A stretch of 64,000 nt of DNA, from NCBI GenBank assembly GCA_025934485.1, contig JAICXX010000001.1, positions 44,482-108,481 on the forward strand, written 5' to 3'. The notes below the pieces were generated by a model that saw nothing but the letters and a program-made list of their open reading frames with translations, did not search any database and was not told the DNA's origin. Numbering within the stretch: the first letter of the stretch is position 1; every line of letters begins with the position of its first letter. Source of the DNA: Chitinophagaceae bacterium. Lineage in GTDB: Bacteria; Bacteroidota; Bacteroidia; Chitinophagales; Chitinophagaceae. Positions 29,782-38,480 of the stretch are shown here, piece after piece. Both the position numbers and the translations under genes were made by a program.

Positions 29782-30728
29782 TGCACATGCTTAACCAAAA
29801 CAAAGCCGCCCTCCCCGCCCTGCTGCTACTGCTGCTTCTGCAGGCCGGCGTCACGAGGGCTCAAATGGACAACGATGCGATCATGATGGGAAAGAACGCC
29901 TTCTGCGGCGGCCCCATGTACAGCTATAGCAGCTGGAACCATTATTGGGAGGGAACCCTCAAACGCACCAACAAAAACCTGGGTACCGTCTCCACGCAGA
30001 TGGTTAGCCTCATGGGCGACTACGGCATTACCAAAAATGTGAATGTCCTGGTCATGGCGCCCTATGTCTGGACGCATGCCACCGCGGGCACGCTCTCGGG
30101 CCAGCACGGCATCCAGGATCTCAGCGTATGGCTTAAATACCGCGCGCTGAAACAGAACGTGGGCAATGGTGTTCTTTCTACTTTTGTGCTTGGCGGCGCG
30201 TCGATCCCCCTTACTAATTATGAGCCGGATTATCTTCCCTTCTCCATAGGCCTGCACAGCAAGACCCTTTCGGGCCGGCTTACGGTGGATTACCAGCAAA
30301 GACATTTCTTCGCCACGGCGATGGGCACCTATACCTGGCGCAGCGATGTCACCATCGATGAGGAAGCCTACTATACGACCTCGCTTCACTTTACGAACAA
30401 GGTGGACATGCCCAATGTGGCGGCGGAGGAACTTCGTATCGGCTATCGCAGCAGCCGGTTGATCATCGAAGCGGTGGGCAGCAATATGAATACCCTCGGC
30501 GGCTTCGATATCCGCAGGAACGATATGCCGTTCCCAAGCAACAAAATGAACGCTACGATGGCCGGTGCCCACGTGCGCTACTTTTTCAAAAAGGATCATG
30601 GGTTCTCGGTGGATGTCGACGGCGACTACACCGTTGCCGGCCGCAATGTGGGCCAGGCCCGGAGCTTCGACGTCGGCGTCTTCTATCTCCTGAGTTTCTC
30701 GCACCATCCTACTAATAACATCAAATAG
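29781..30728 (+). CDS. Outer-membrane beta-barrel protein, second of cluster
   Basis: A 315-residue protein with a strongly hydrophobic signal (LPALLLLLLLQAGVTRAQ) and a barrel-like pattern (VSLMGDYGITKNVNVLVMAPYVW, LRIGYRSSRLIIEAVGSNMN) with an aromatic C-terminal strand. It is translationally coupled to the preceding barrel gene (1-bp overlap) and followed 8 bp later by the PAP2/haloperoxidase-like lipoprotein gene. The two barrels are not obvious duplicates. A shared role in moving or sensing a substrate used by the third gene product is an inference. Confidence 0.62.
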   Translation: MHMLNQNKAALPALLLLLLLQAGVTRAQMDNDAIMMGKNAFCGGPMYSYSSWNHYWEGTLKRTNKNLGTVSTQMVSLMGDYGITKNVNVLVMAPYVWTHATAGTLSGQHGIQDLSVWLKYRALKQNVGNGVLSTFVLGGASIPLTNYEPDYLPFSIGLHSKTLSGRLTVDYQQRHFFATAMGTYTWRSDVTIDEEAYYTTSLHFTNKVDMPNVAAEELRIGYRSSRLIIEAVGSNMNTLGGFDIRRNDMPFPSNKMNATMAGAHVRYFFKKDHGFSVDVDGDYTVAGRNVGQARSFDVGVFYLLSFSHHPTNNIK

Positions 30729-30736
30729 AACTAAGC

Positions 30737-32278
30737 ATGCAACGGCACGCACCTATCTTTTTTGTACTAGCCCTTGTAGCCTTCGCGGCCTGCAACAAAA
30801 GCGTAAGCAACGTCACCGATAACCTCCCGGCGCTCACGCCGGGAAACGAAGATCTCAATGCAGGGACCTGGAAACCCGTGTTGCTCACGCGTCCCGACAC
30901 CTTTGCCGTCGCTACGCCGGTTGCCACGAGCAACGCCGCCTATACCGCCGATCTCAACGAGATCAAGGCGTATCAGCACAATCTCACGGGAGATATGAAA
31001 GCGCAGATCTCCTACTGGAGCGCGGGCCATGTCTTCCGCTGGAACCAGATCATGCTGGAGCTGGTGACCAAATACAACCTGCCGCCCTATCAAAATGCGG
31101 ACGGGTCTTATCCCGTGCCTAGCGCTGCCAACCCTTTCGCCTATCCGAATTTTCCTTTCTCGAACCCGCCCTATGCGGCGCGGGCCTATGCCTATGTCAC
31201 CGCGGCGCAGTACGATGCCCTCGTAGCCTGCTGGCACTATAAGACTTTGTACAACCGCCCCAGACCCTACCAGGTCGATTCGACCATCCAGGCGCTGGCA
31301 GGGAAGACTACCCTCTCCAGCTATCCGTCGGAGGGCGCGGTGGTGGCGGGCGCGACGGCCGAGCTCATGCAATTGCTCTTCCCCGATGAGATCGCTAATA
31401 TCCAGCAGAAGCTTTCACAGGAAGAGCTGGCACTGATCGCCTCCGGCTCGGCCACTCGCAGCGACATCACTGCCGGTGAAGCGCTCGGCCGCCAGGTGGC
31501 CGACGTATATCTCGCCCGTGGCCGCGCCGATAATGCCGGTAAGGCGGGAGGGACACCGGCTAACTGGACCTCGTTTGTAACCACCACCGAAGCGGAAAGC
31601 CAGATCCCCTGGCTGAGTCTCGAATATCCCGCGCGTCCACCCATGCTGCCGCTCTTTGGCAAGGTCAAGGGCTTCCTATGCGACTCGGCGGCGATTATTG
31701 CTTTACGGCCGAGCCCGCCTCCTTCCACCAACAGCGCCGATATGACGGCTGCGGTACAGGCCGCCTACAACACAGTCAAAAATCCCACCCGTGCCCAGAT
31801 GACTACCGTTCAGTTCTGGGCCGACGGCGTAAGTACCTATACTCCCCCGGGACACTGGAACTATATAGCGGAAAAGGACTTCGTCAAGCAGAACTACAGC
31901 GAGGTCCGCTGGGCACGCAACCTGGCGCTCCTCAACATGGCCGAGATGGACGCTGCGATTAGCTGCTGGGATATCAAATATTTCTATTTCAACCCCCGGC
32001 CTACCCAGATGGATGCCCGGATCAAGACCCTCACGGGAATACCCAATTTCCCGTCGTATGTCTCCGGACATGCCATGTTCAGCGGGGCCGCATCCACGAT
32101 CCTGGCGCACCTGGTTCCCTCACGTGCAAGCGATTATATGAGCATGTCGCAGGACGCTGCCAATTCCCGTGTGCTCGCAGGTATCCATTATGCCATCGAC
32201 TGCCAGGTCGGTCTTACCGTGGGACAGCATGTGGGTAATTACGCCGTTCAGCGTGCGATGACCGACGGCGCCGAATAA
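30737..32278 (+). CDS. Vanadium-haloperoxidase/PAP2-like phosphatase lipoprotein
   Basis: A 513-residue protein with a lipoprotein signal (FFVLALVAFAACNKS). The C-terminal half has the acid phosphatase/vanadium haloperoxidase active site: K-rich start KYFYFNPRPTQMD, PSYVSGHAMFSGA, and SRVLAGIHYAIDCQVG (Arg, His). The N-terminal half holds a second, degenerate copy: TLYNRPRPYQVD followed by SYPSEGAVVAGATAEL, where the expected His is Glu. Such double-domain proteins are common in Bacteroidota. It likely cleaves a phosphomonoester or acts as a haloperoxidase on the periplasmic or outer face. An intrinsic terminator follows. Confidence 0.82.
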   Translation: MQRHAPIFFVLALVAFAACNKSVSNVTDNLPALTPGNEDLNAGTWKPVLLTRPDTFAVATPVATSNAAYTADLNEIKAYQHNLTGDMKAQISYWSAGHVFRWNQIMLELVTKYNLPPYQNADGSYPVPSAANPFAYPNFPFSNPPYAARAYAYVTAAQYDALVACWHYKTLYNRPRPYQVDSTIQALAGKTTLSSYPSEGAVVAGATAELMQLLFPDEIANIQQKLSQEELALIASGSATRSDITAGEALGRQVADVYLARGRADNAGKAGGTPANWTSFVTTTEAESQIPWLSLEYPARPPMLPLFGKVKGFLCDSAAIIALRPSPPPSTNSADMTAAVQAAYNTVKNPTRAQMTTVQFWADGVSTYTPPGHWNYIAEKDFVKQNYSEVRWARNLALLNMAEMDAAISCWDIKYFYFNPRPTQMDARIKTLTGIPNFPSYVSGHAMFSGAASTILAHLVPSRASDYMSMSQDAANSRVLAGIHYAIDCQVGLTVGQHVGNYAVQRAMTDGAE

Positions 32279-32350
32279 GATGTACAGAGATGCTGACCGC
32301 GTCTTCATAATATTTAGTTTTTTTTCTTGGTCTATAAGCAAAAGCAAGCA

Positions 32351-32383
32351 AAACACCGCGATTCTTCGCGGTGTTTCATTTTT
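32351..32383 (+). terminator. Intrinsic terminator after the barrel/PAP2 cluster
   Basis: A 10-bp perfect stem (AAACACCGCG / CGCGGTGTTT) with a 6-nt loop, followed by CATTTTT. Confidence 0.8.
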
Positions 32384-32412
32384 GGTTATTTTAGCAGCCA
32401 TAACCGCGGAAT

Positions 32413-34029
32413 ATGAAAAGATTAGCCGGCCTCCTGCTTTTTATAACCCTTTCTTTTCTTTCTATTGGGCAGCCGATTGTCACGCCTGATCGGCACAAGA
32501 GAGCGGATTTCTCGCAACTTGGGCCTGACAAAATTTACGGAAAACTATTCGTCGACGTCCAGATGGACCGTGTCTTTCAGGACGGCAAGACCTTCGTAGA
32601 CTGCATCCCCAAACGCAAACCCGCCGACATCGTCGCCGACTATGAGGCGCAGAAGGGGGCGCCGGGCTTCGATCTCCATAAATTCGTGTTCGACAACTTC
32701 GAACTGCCGCCCACGCCCAATGACACCTATAAGACGAACACCTCCGAAAATGTGGTCACGCATATCCATGAGCTTTGGTCTGTGCTCAAAAGAACGCCGG
32801 ACAAAGTCGTAGAAGGCAGCTCGCTTCTCCCCCTGCCGTATCCTTATATCGTGCCGGGCGGCCGCTTCCGCGAGGTGTATTATTGGGACTCGTATTTCAC
32901 CATGCTGGGGCTCAAAGAAAGCGGTGAGATCGACATGATCGACAATATGGTAAAGAACTTCGCCTATCTCATCGAGAACTATGGCCATATCCCCAATGGG
33001 AACCGAACCTATTATCTCGGCCGCTCGCAGCCGCCCTTTTTCTCGGTGATGGTGGAACTGCTTGCCGAGGCCAAAGGCGATAGCATCTACCAGGAGTTCC
33101 TCCCCGCGATGGAGAAGGAGTATGCCTTCTGGATGGATGGCGCGGATAAGCTCAAACCGGGCCAGGCCTATCGCCGGGTGGTCCGGTTGAAGAATGGCGA
33201 AATCATGAACCGTTACTGGGACGACGCCACCGTGCCGCGGCAGGAAAGCTGGCGCGAAGACGTCCTCACGGCACAACGCTCCGGCCGTGACAAGACCGAG
33301 ATGTACGAAGAGCTCCGCGCCGCCGCGGAAAGCGGCATCGACTTCAGCTGCCGCTGGTTTGCCGACGGCAAAAATCTGGTGACGATCCGCACCAGCGATT
33401 TCATCCCGCCCGATCTCAACTCCCTGCTCTATCATCTGGAATGGGCCATCTCCAAGGCTCTGCTGATGAACAAGGACAGCACGTCGGAAGAATTTCGTCA
33501 CAAGGCCATCCATCGCGGCGAGCTCATCGACAAATACTGCTGGAACAAAGCCCAGAATTTCTATACGGACTACGACTTCAAGACGCAGAAACAAAGTAAG
33601 ATTATCAACCCCGGCGGGATGTACCCCTTTTGTTTTGTAAACGAACATCCCGACTATATGAGCCTGCTCTGCAGTAAGGTCGCGGACGTCATCCGGGCCA
33701 AGCTGCTGAAACCGGGCGGTGTCGTCACCACGGAATTCGATACCGGTCAGCAATGGGATGCCCCCAATGGTTGGGCGCCGCTCGAATGGATGACCATCTG
33801 GGGACTCGACCGCTGTGGTCAGAAGGATCTCGCGGCGGACATTGCCGCCCGCTGGGTTAAACTCAACGAGAAAGTATATAAGTCCACCGGGAAGCTCATG
33901 GAAAAATACAATGTCGAGGACATCGACGAAGACGCGGGTGGCGGCGAATATCCCGGTCAGGATGGCTTTGGCTGGACTAACGGGGTGCTGCTGAAGCTCA
34001 TCGACAAATACGATCTGCCGAAGCAATAG
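32413..34029 (+). CDS. treA: Periplasmic alpha,alpha-trehalase
   Basis: A 538-residue GH37 enzyme with signal peptide (LAGLLLFITLSFLSIGQP). Family signatures are PGGRFREVYYWDSYFTMLGL, the QWDAPNGWAPLEWM motif and GGGEYPGQDGFGWTNGV. The catalytic Asp is likely in AESGIDFSCRW and the catalytic Glu in the GGGEY segment. It hydrolyses trehalose to two glucoses, which the glucokinase at 20460 could phosphorylate. It has its own terminator-bounded unit; no trehalose transporter is adjacent. Confidence 0.93.
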   Translation: MKRLAGLLLFITLSFLSIGQPIVTPDRHKRADFSQLGPDKIYGKLFVDVQMDRVFQDGKTFVDCIPKRKPADIVADYEAQKGAPGFDLHKFVFDNFELPPTPNDTYKTNTSENVVTHIHELWSVLKRTPDKVVEGSSLLPLPYPYIVPGGRFREVYYWDSYFTMLGLKESGEIDMIDNMVKNFAYLIENYGHIPNGNRTYYLGRSQPPFFSVMVELLAEAKGDSIYQEFLPAMEKEYAFWMDGADKLKPGQAYRRVVRLKNGEIMNRYWDDATVPRQESWREDVLTAQRSGRDKTEMYEELRAAAESGIDFSCRWFADGKNLVTIRTSDFIPPDLNSLLYHLEWAISKALLMNKDSTSEEFRHKAIHRGELIDKYCWNKAQNFYTDYDFKTQKQSKIINPGGMYPFCFVNEHPDYMSLLCSKVADVIRAKLLKPGGVVTTEFDTGQQWDAPNGWAPLEWMTIWGLDRCGQKDLAADIAARWVKLNEKVYKSTGKLMEKYNVEDIDEDAGGGEYPGQDGFGWTNGVLLKLIDKYDLPKQ

Positions 34030-34040
34030 CTTTAAGCCCT

Positions 34041-34048
34041 TACCTTTG
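34041..34048 (+). promoter_or_regulatory. -7 promoter box of the beta-lactamase-like gene
   Basis: TACCTTTG, a match to TAnnTTTG, 15 nt before the ATG at 34064. Confidence 0.55.
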
Positions 34049-34063
34049 CGCAAATTTTCCAAG

Positions 34064-34834
34064 ATGCGTAAGCTCCTCGTCGCCCTTCCGGCCCTCGCCA
34101 TCCTTTTCTCCGCCTGCTCGATCAACAACGTTACCGAAGACGCTAGTCTCGGTAGGTTTTTCGACTCGGCGGGCGTCAAGGGGTGTTTTGCCCTTTTTGA
34201 CAACGGCCAGGGCCATTTTACCGTCTATAACCTGCCCCGCTATCGCGATAGCCTCTATCCCGCCGGCTCCACCTTCGATATCGTCGCTTCGTTGGTCGCG
34301 TTCCAGAGCGGGGTCATCAAAGACGACAAGGCCGTGATTCACGACATGACAATCGGCGATGCCTTCAAAATGAACAATGGCGAAGTGATCTTCCGGCGCA
34401 TCGAGGACAGCGTCGGCATAGACTCGCTGCGGAAATGGGTGGACTCGCTCCACTATGGCAACGAGGCGGTGGATAAGGATACCGATGCCGTGTACGACGG
34501 AAATCTCAAGCTGCAGGCCGATGAACAGCTCGGCCTGATCAAGAGGCTCTACTTTAACCAGCTTCCGTTCTACCGGCCTACCCAGGAAATGGTTCGCGAC
34601 ATGTTCGGTAAATATGAGAACAGTAATTACAAGCTGGTTTATAAAGTAGCGGACATCCCTTACAACGGCCACGTGCTAAGCTGGATCACGGGTTGGGTCG
34701 AAGAGAATAAACATCCCTATTTCTTTGTGCTCAATATCGAAGGCCCGGAAAAAGAGGTTGGCAAGGAACATCGTGGTTTTCAAGTTATTAGAGGAATCCT
34801 GTCCTCCATGGGTTTCTTTCAGGGTAAGAAATGA
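34064..34834 (+). CDS. Class D beta-lactamase-like lipoprotein lacking the catalytic lysine
   Basis: A 256-residue protein with a lipoprotein signal (LLVALPALAILFSACS). The layout follows class D (OXA) beta-lactamases: an N-terminal strand (KGCFALFDNGQGHFTVYN), the active-site helix region AGSTFDIVASLVAFQSGVI, LHYGN (YGN motif), and WITGWVEENKHPYFFVLNIEG. Two key features are altered. STFK, with the Lys that is carboxylated in OXA enzymes, is STFD, and KTG is not conserved (YKVADI at that place). It is therefore unlikely to be an active beta-lactamase and may be a penicillin-recognising or regulatory protein. Start at 34064 was preferred because the upstream TTG lies inside the promoter box. 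Confidence 0.75.
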   Translation: MRKLLVALPALAILFSACSINNVTEDASLGRFFDSAGVKGCFALFDNGQGHFTVYNLPRYRDSLYPAGSTFDIVASLVAFQSGVIKDDKAVIHDMTIGDAFKMNNGEVIFRRIEDSVGIDSLRKWVDSLHYGNEAVDKDTDAVYDGNLKLQADEQLGLIKRLYFNQLPFYRPTQEMVRDMFGKYENSNYKLVYKVADIPYNGHVLSWITGWVEENKHPYFFVLNIEGPEKEVGKEHRGFQVIRGILSSMGFFQGKK

Positions 34835-34900
34835 TCCTGCTGGGGCCTGCTGGCCCGCGACGCCGGGTGATTCCGGCATAATGTTTTATATTGCAAGTCC

Positions 34901-36712
34901 GTGTACCGCATAGAACATACCGAAAATCTTGTAGGCCTGGCCGCGCTTCCATTGCTTGTTGCAGCCCTTTGGTTCCTGCTGAGCTGGAAAAAGCGAACCG
35001 TAGCCCGCATTGGCGACCCCTCGCTGGTCCGCCAGCTGATCAGTAATTTTTCCTCCGCCCGCTTCCTGATAAAAGCCGGGGTCCTGTTGCTGGCCTTCCT
35101 GGTAATCGTCATCGGCGCCAGTAACCCGCAGAAGACCGGTAAGATGGAGAATGTCAAACGCAAGGGTGTGGATGTGATGGTCGTGCTCGATGTGAGCAAA
35201 AGCATGCTTGCCACCGACATAAAACCCAGCAGGCTCGACAAAGCGAAACAGCTGTTGCTGTTGATGCTCGATAAATTGGAGAACGACCGGATCGGTCTCG
35301 TGCTTTTTGCCGGCCGCGCCTATCTCCAGATGCCGCTGACCTCCGACCACGGCGCCGCCCGAATGTATATCCAGGAGGCCAGCCCCGACGCCGTGCCCAC
35401 CCAGGGTACGGTGATCGCCGAAGCCCTCCGGATGGCCAACACCGCCTTTAACAGTAAAGAACGAAAGTATAAGTCTATCCTGCTCATCTCGGACGGCGAA
35501 GACCATGATCCCGACGCGCTTAAGGTCGCCAGGGAGCTTGCCAAAGACGGCGTGATGATCAATACCGTCGGCATCGGCTCGCCCGATGGCTCTCCCATTG
35601 TAGACCCGGCCACGGGCGAACTCAAAAAAGACGAGCAGGGGAATACGGTGATCTCGAAACTCAATGAAGCCGAGCTGCAACAGCTCTCCAGTGCGACTAA
35701 CGGTCAGTATGTCCGGCTGGATAATGTCGACGATGCGCTGATCACCATGACGCAGCAGATCGACAGCGTCGACAAGAAATCGATGTCGGACGCCGAGTTC
35801 GTCGACTATATTAGCTATTTCCAATGGTTCCTGGGCATCGCCCTGGTGTTGCTGGTTTTCGACTATTTCTTTTCGGAACGTCGCTCCGCTGCCAGCGAAA
35901 AACGCGAACGCGCAGCATCCGGCGCGGGCCTCGGTATTGCCGCGACCGGCTCGATAGGCACGTCCGGCACGGCTTCCAACACCACCGGCACCGGCACCGG
36001 CCGCCCCTCCGCCACACGTCCCGGCGTTGCCGGAGCCGCCACCCTCCTGGCCCTGGCTGTCCTGGTCTCCGCCCTCCCCGCCGCTGCTCAGAACACCAAT
36101 GGCGAAATCCGCAGCGGCAACCGGGCCTATAAGAAAGGCGAATTCGAAAAGTCGGTACAACAATACCAGCGGGCCGTCCAGCAGGCGCCCAACAGCCCGA
36201 CCGCCAACTACAACCTCGGTAACGCACAGTTCAAGAACAATAAGTTCGACGAAGCCGCGCACGCCTACGATGCCACCGTACAAAACAGTACGGACAAGGG
36301 GATGAAGGAAAAAGGCTATTACAACAAAGGCGTGGCCATGATCAAGCAAAAGAAGCTGCAGGAAAGCATCGACGCCTGGAAAAATGCCCTCAAGCTCGAC
36401 GCGGGCGACACCGAAGCCCGCGATAATCTCGAGAAAGCCCTCAGAGAACAAAAGAAGCAGCAACAGCAACAACAGCAGAACCAAAATCAAAAAAAGAATC
36501 AGAAGAACCAGGATAAACAGGATCAGAAAAAAGAGCAGCAACAGCAGCAACAACAGCAGCAGCAGCAACAACCCAAGCCGCAACCCAGCAAGCTGGACAA
36601 ACAGCAGGTCGAACAGCTGCTGAAGGCGCTCGAACAAAAAGAGAAGGATCTCCACGATAAAATGCAGCAGAACAAGCAGCATGTACCCAATCAGCCGGAA
36701 AAGGACTGGTAG
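34901..36712 (+). CDS. BatB-BatC fusion: vWA membrane protein with TPR domain
   Basis: A 603-residue protein starting at GTG 34901; the first residues (YRIEHTENLVGLAALPLLVAALWFLL) match the usual BatB N-terminus. Order: two TM helices, a vWA domain (about 90-285) with intact MIDAS (DVSKSM, and LISDGEDHD), a third TM helix (WFLGIALVLLVFDYFF), a linker of about 30 residues rich in Gly/Thr/Ala, a second hydrophobic segment ending ALPAAAQ that looks like the old signal peptide of BatC, then TPR repeats (about 400-510) and a long Gln/Lys-rich tail. BatB and BatC are normally separate. BatA, BatD, MoxR and DUF58 neighbours are missing, so this is an orphan unit. Confidence 0.85.
   Translation: MYRIEHTENLVGLAALPLLVAALWFLLSWKKRTVARIGDPSLVRQLISNFSSARFLIKAGVLLLAFLVIVIGASNPQKTGKMENVKRKGVDVMVVLDVSKSMLATDIKPSRLDKAKQLLLLMLDKLENDRIGLVLFAGRAYLQMPLTSDHGAARMYIQEASPDAVPTQGTVIAEALRMANTAFNSKERKYKSILLISDGEDHDPDALKVARELAKDGVMINTVGIGSPDGSPIVDPATGELKKDEQGNTVISKLNEAELQQLSSATNGQYVRLDNVDDALITMTQQIDSVDKKSMSDAEFVDYISYFQWFLGIALVLLVFDYFFSERRSAASEKRERAASGAGLGIAATGSIGTSGTASNTTGTGTGRPSATRPGVAGAATLLALAVLVSALPAAAQNTNGEIRSGNRAYKKGEFEKSVQQYQRAVQQAPNSPTANYNLGNAQFKNNKFDEAAHAYDATVQNSTDKGMKEKGYYNKGVAMIKQKKLQESIDAWKNALKLDAGDTEARDNLEKALREQKKQQQQQQQNQNQKKNQKNQDKQDQKKEQQQQQQQQQQQQPKPQPSKLDKQQVEQLLKALEQKEKDLHDKMQQNKQHVPNQPEKDW
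36451..36582 (+). repeat. CAG/CAA-rich low-complexity tract in the BatB-BatC gene
   Basis: About 130 bp of mixed CAG, CAA, AAG, AAA and AAC codons encode runs of Gln with Lys and Asn. It is an expansion-prone segment of the C-terminal tail; the mixture of codons suggests it is maintained as protein sequence, not merely as a slipping repeat. Confidence 0.7.
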
Positions 36713-36738
36713 TCAGTGCCCCCCGGCCCGCGTGGATT

Positions 36739-38040
36739 CTACTCTTTCAATGCCTTCACCTGCTTGCTGTCGCCCTTCACCCTGAGATTGAAATAATATA
36801 GTCCCCTGATCCAACGTCCCGTCTCCAGAACGGCCGAATTTTCTCCTGGCTGCAGATACAACACTTTGATCGCGACGACCCTCCCGGCTACATCCGTGAC
36901 CAGCAATACGGCCACACCGGCGGCATTAGCGTCTGCACGGATAGAGATATGGTCATGAAACGGATTGGGATACACAAAAAACGTGTCTATGATATGATGG
37001 CATCCGCTGTCCGGCGGCGGGGGAGCCGCAACGCCAGGAGAGAACTGCCAGAAATCGTGAAGTACGGTCGCGCAGACATTACATGCGCCCGAAGCGCCCA
37101 GGCCAATATAACCGTTTCCACTAACCGAAAACCCCGTAGCCCCCCAGCGGGCCGAACCCGGCAGATCGGTTTGACGGGTCCAGGTGTTTGCCGCGGGATC
37201 ATATTGCCAAAGATCCTTTTGCGGATAATAAGTGATCTGATCGCTACCGAGGCTGTCATTGCCCATGCCTACATATCCATAGGCGCCGATGGAAAAGGCG
37301 CTGGCCGAAGTGCGCGTGCCGCCGCCAAAATCGGCCTTACGGGTCCACGTATCCGCCGCGGGATCATATTCCCAGAAGTCGGAAAAGAAAGTCGGCGTGG
37401 GAGTCTCCACCGGATCGTTGCCCGTGCCGATATACCCTTTGCCGCCGATGCCAAGACCTACTGCCCCGTACCTTGGTCCTCCGCCGAAATCGGCCTTACG
37501 TGCCCAGCTGTTGGTCGCCGGATCATACGCCCAAAAATCGCTCAGATCGCCATATTGATTTGCACCTGTCCCTACATATCCTATCGCTCCGATGGTAAAA
37601 CCAACGGCGCTCGAGCGTGCCGCGCCGCCGAAATCGGCTATCTGAGACCAGGCACCGGTAACCGTATCGTATGCCCAGAAATCCTTTCTCCATGGAGATA
37701 CCGTACTGTCCCCGCCTGTGCCGACATAGCCTTTGCTGCCGATGGCAAAACCTGCCGCGTCGACCCTCGATCCGCCGCCAAAGGCGGCGTCCTCGGACCA
37801 TGTGCCGGTGCCAGGGTCGTACGACTCGAAATCCCGGTAGAAAACCCCCGCGCCATGGGTGGAATTCACGCCCGTACCCACATATCCCTTAGCGCCAATA
37901 CCCAGACCGACGACATAGATCTTCCCTGACGGCGCATTCGGTGTGGAATCGATGTCCTTGATTTGGGTCCAGGTTCCGGTCTGCGCCATCGAAAACAGGC
38001 TGCATGCGCCAAGGCACAGCGCTAGTAAAGTTTTTTTCAT
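36739..38040 (-). CDS. Secreted Kelch-repeat protein with T9SS type A sorting domain
   Basis: A 433-residue protein with signal peptide (TLLALCLGACSLFSMAQT). Six Kelch-type repeats span about residues 25-320; each carries GYVGTG or GYIGTG and W.YDP...W motifs, giving a six-bladed propeller. After a Pro/Asp linker, a C-terminal type A sorting domain begins at FFVYPNPFHDHISI and ends GLYYFNLRVKGDSKQVKALKE. It is likely displayed on the surface by the type IX system. It is transcribed 17 bp downstream of a DUF4907 gene. Confidence 0.87.
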   Translation of the reverse strand: MKKTLLALCLGACSLFSMAQTGTWTQIKDIDSTPNAPSGKIYVVGLGIGAKGYVGTGVNSTHGAGVFYRDFESYDPGTGTWSEDAAFGGGSRVDAAGFAIGSKGYVGTGGDSTVSPWRKDFWAYDTVTGAWSQIADFGGAARSSAVGFTIGAIGYVGTGANQYGDLSDFWAYDPATNSWARKADFGGGPRYGAVGLGIGGKGYIGTGNDPVETPTPTFFSDFWEYDPAADTWTRKADFGGGTRTSASAFSIGAYGYVGMGNDSLGSDQITYYPQKDLWQYDPAANTWTRQTDLPGSARWGATGFSVSGNGYIGLGASGACNVCATVLHDFWQFSPGVAAPPPPDSGCHHIIDTFFVYPNPFHDHISIRADANAAGVAVLLVTDVAGRVVAIKVLYLQPGENSAVLETGRWIRGLYYFNLRVKGDSKQVKALKE

Positions 38041-38057
38041 AGCAAAGTGTTTAATTA

Positions 38058-38345
38058 TTAAAGTTTAATGTGAAGACTGTCGAGTTCCGCGCGACTAATG
38101 GAGGGCGGGAAAACATGCTGCCTGATCTTTTCGATCACCAGGACCGCGACCTTCGCCGCGTCCTTTTTACGCCGGAAACCGTCGTTGCCGGGCAGACCGG
38201 GAACGGACGGCTGGTGGATCAGCAAACGACCATGTAAATAGATATCGTAACCATAGGTCTTTCCCTGCGAGGAAATTAATTGATAGGAAGGATCCGGCTC
38301 GTGGGTAAAGACAAGCAGAAGGCATAAAGCCAGGGTCAATTTCAT
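38058..38345 (-). CDS. DUF4907 domain-containing secreted protein
   Basis: A 95-residue protein with signal peptide (MKLTLALCLLLVFTHEPD) and the DUF4907 core: YGYDIYLHGRLLIHQPSVPGLPGNDGFRRKKDAAKVAVLVIEKI. Function is not established. Genes of this family are often beside Kelch-repeat genes in Bacteroidota, as here. It is the first gene of the minus-strand pair. Confidence 0.8.
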   Translation of the reverse strand: MKLTLALCLLLVFTHEPDPSYQLISSQGKTYGYDIYLHGRLLIHQPSVPGLPGNDGFRRKKDAAKVAVLVIEKIRQHVFPPSISRAELDSLHIKL

Positions 38346-38468
38346 GGCAAAAACATGTTAAAGCGAGCTAACCAGGAGTGACTTTTGAAAAGGATGGGAG
38401 GTAATAGCGATCCCGTGGAGACAATAAATATACGATATTTTTTAATCGGCTTACAGCAGACGATTTAT

Positions 38469-38476
38469 TAATTTTG
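38469..38476 (+). promoter_or_regulatory. -7 promoter box of ispG
   Basis: TAATTTTG, a match to TAnnTTTG, only 4 nt before the ATG at 38481; implies a leaderless or near-leaderless message. Confidence 0.6.
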
Positions 38477-38480
38477 CAGC

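Noticed and set aside
32545..34203. A 552-codon minus-strand frame opposite the trehalase
   Set aside because: Antisense to a fully motif-supported enzyme; long open antisense frames are expected at this GC content.
34886..36682. A 598-codon Leu-rich frame on the minus strand opposite the BatB-BatC gene
   Set aside because: It is the mirror of the Gln-rich coding region (CAG/CAA read as CTG/TTG) and covers the whole validated vWA-TPR gene.
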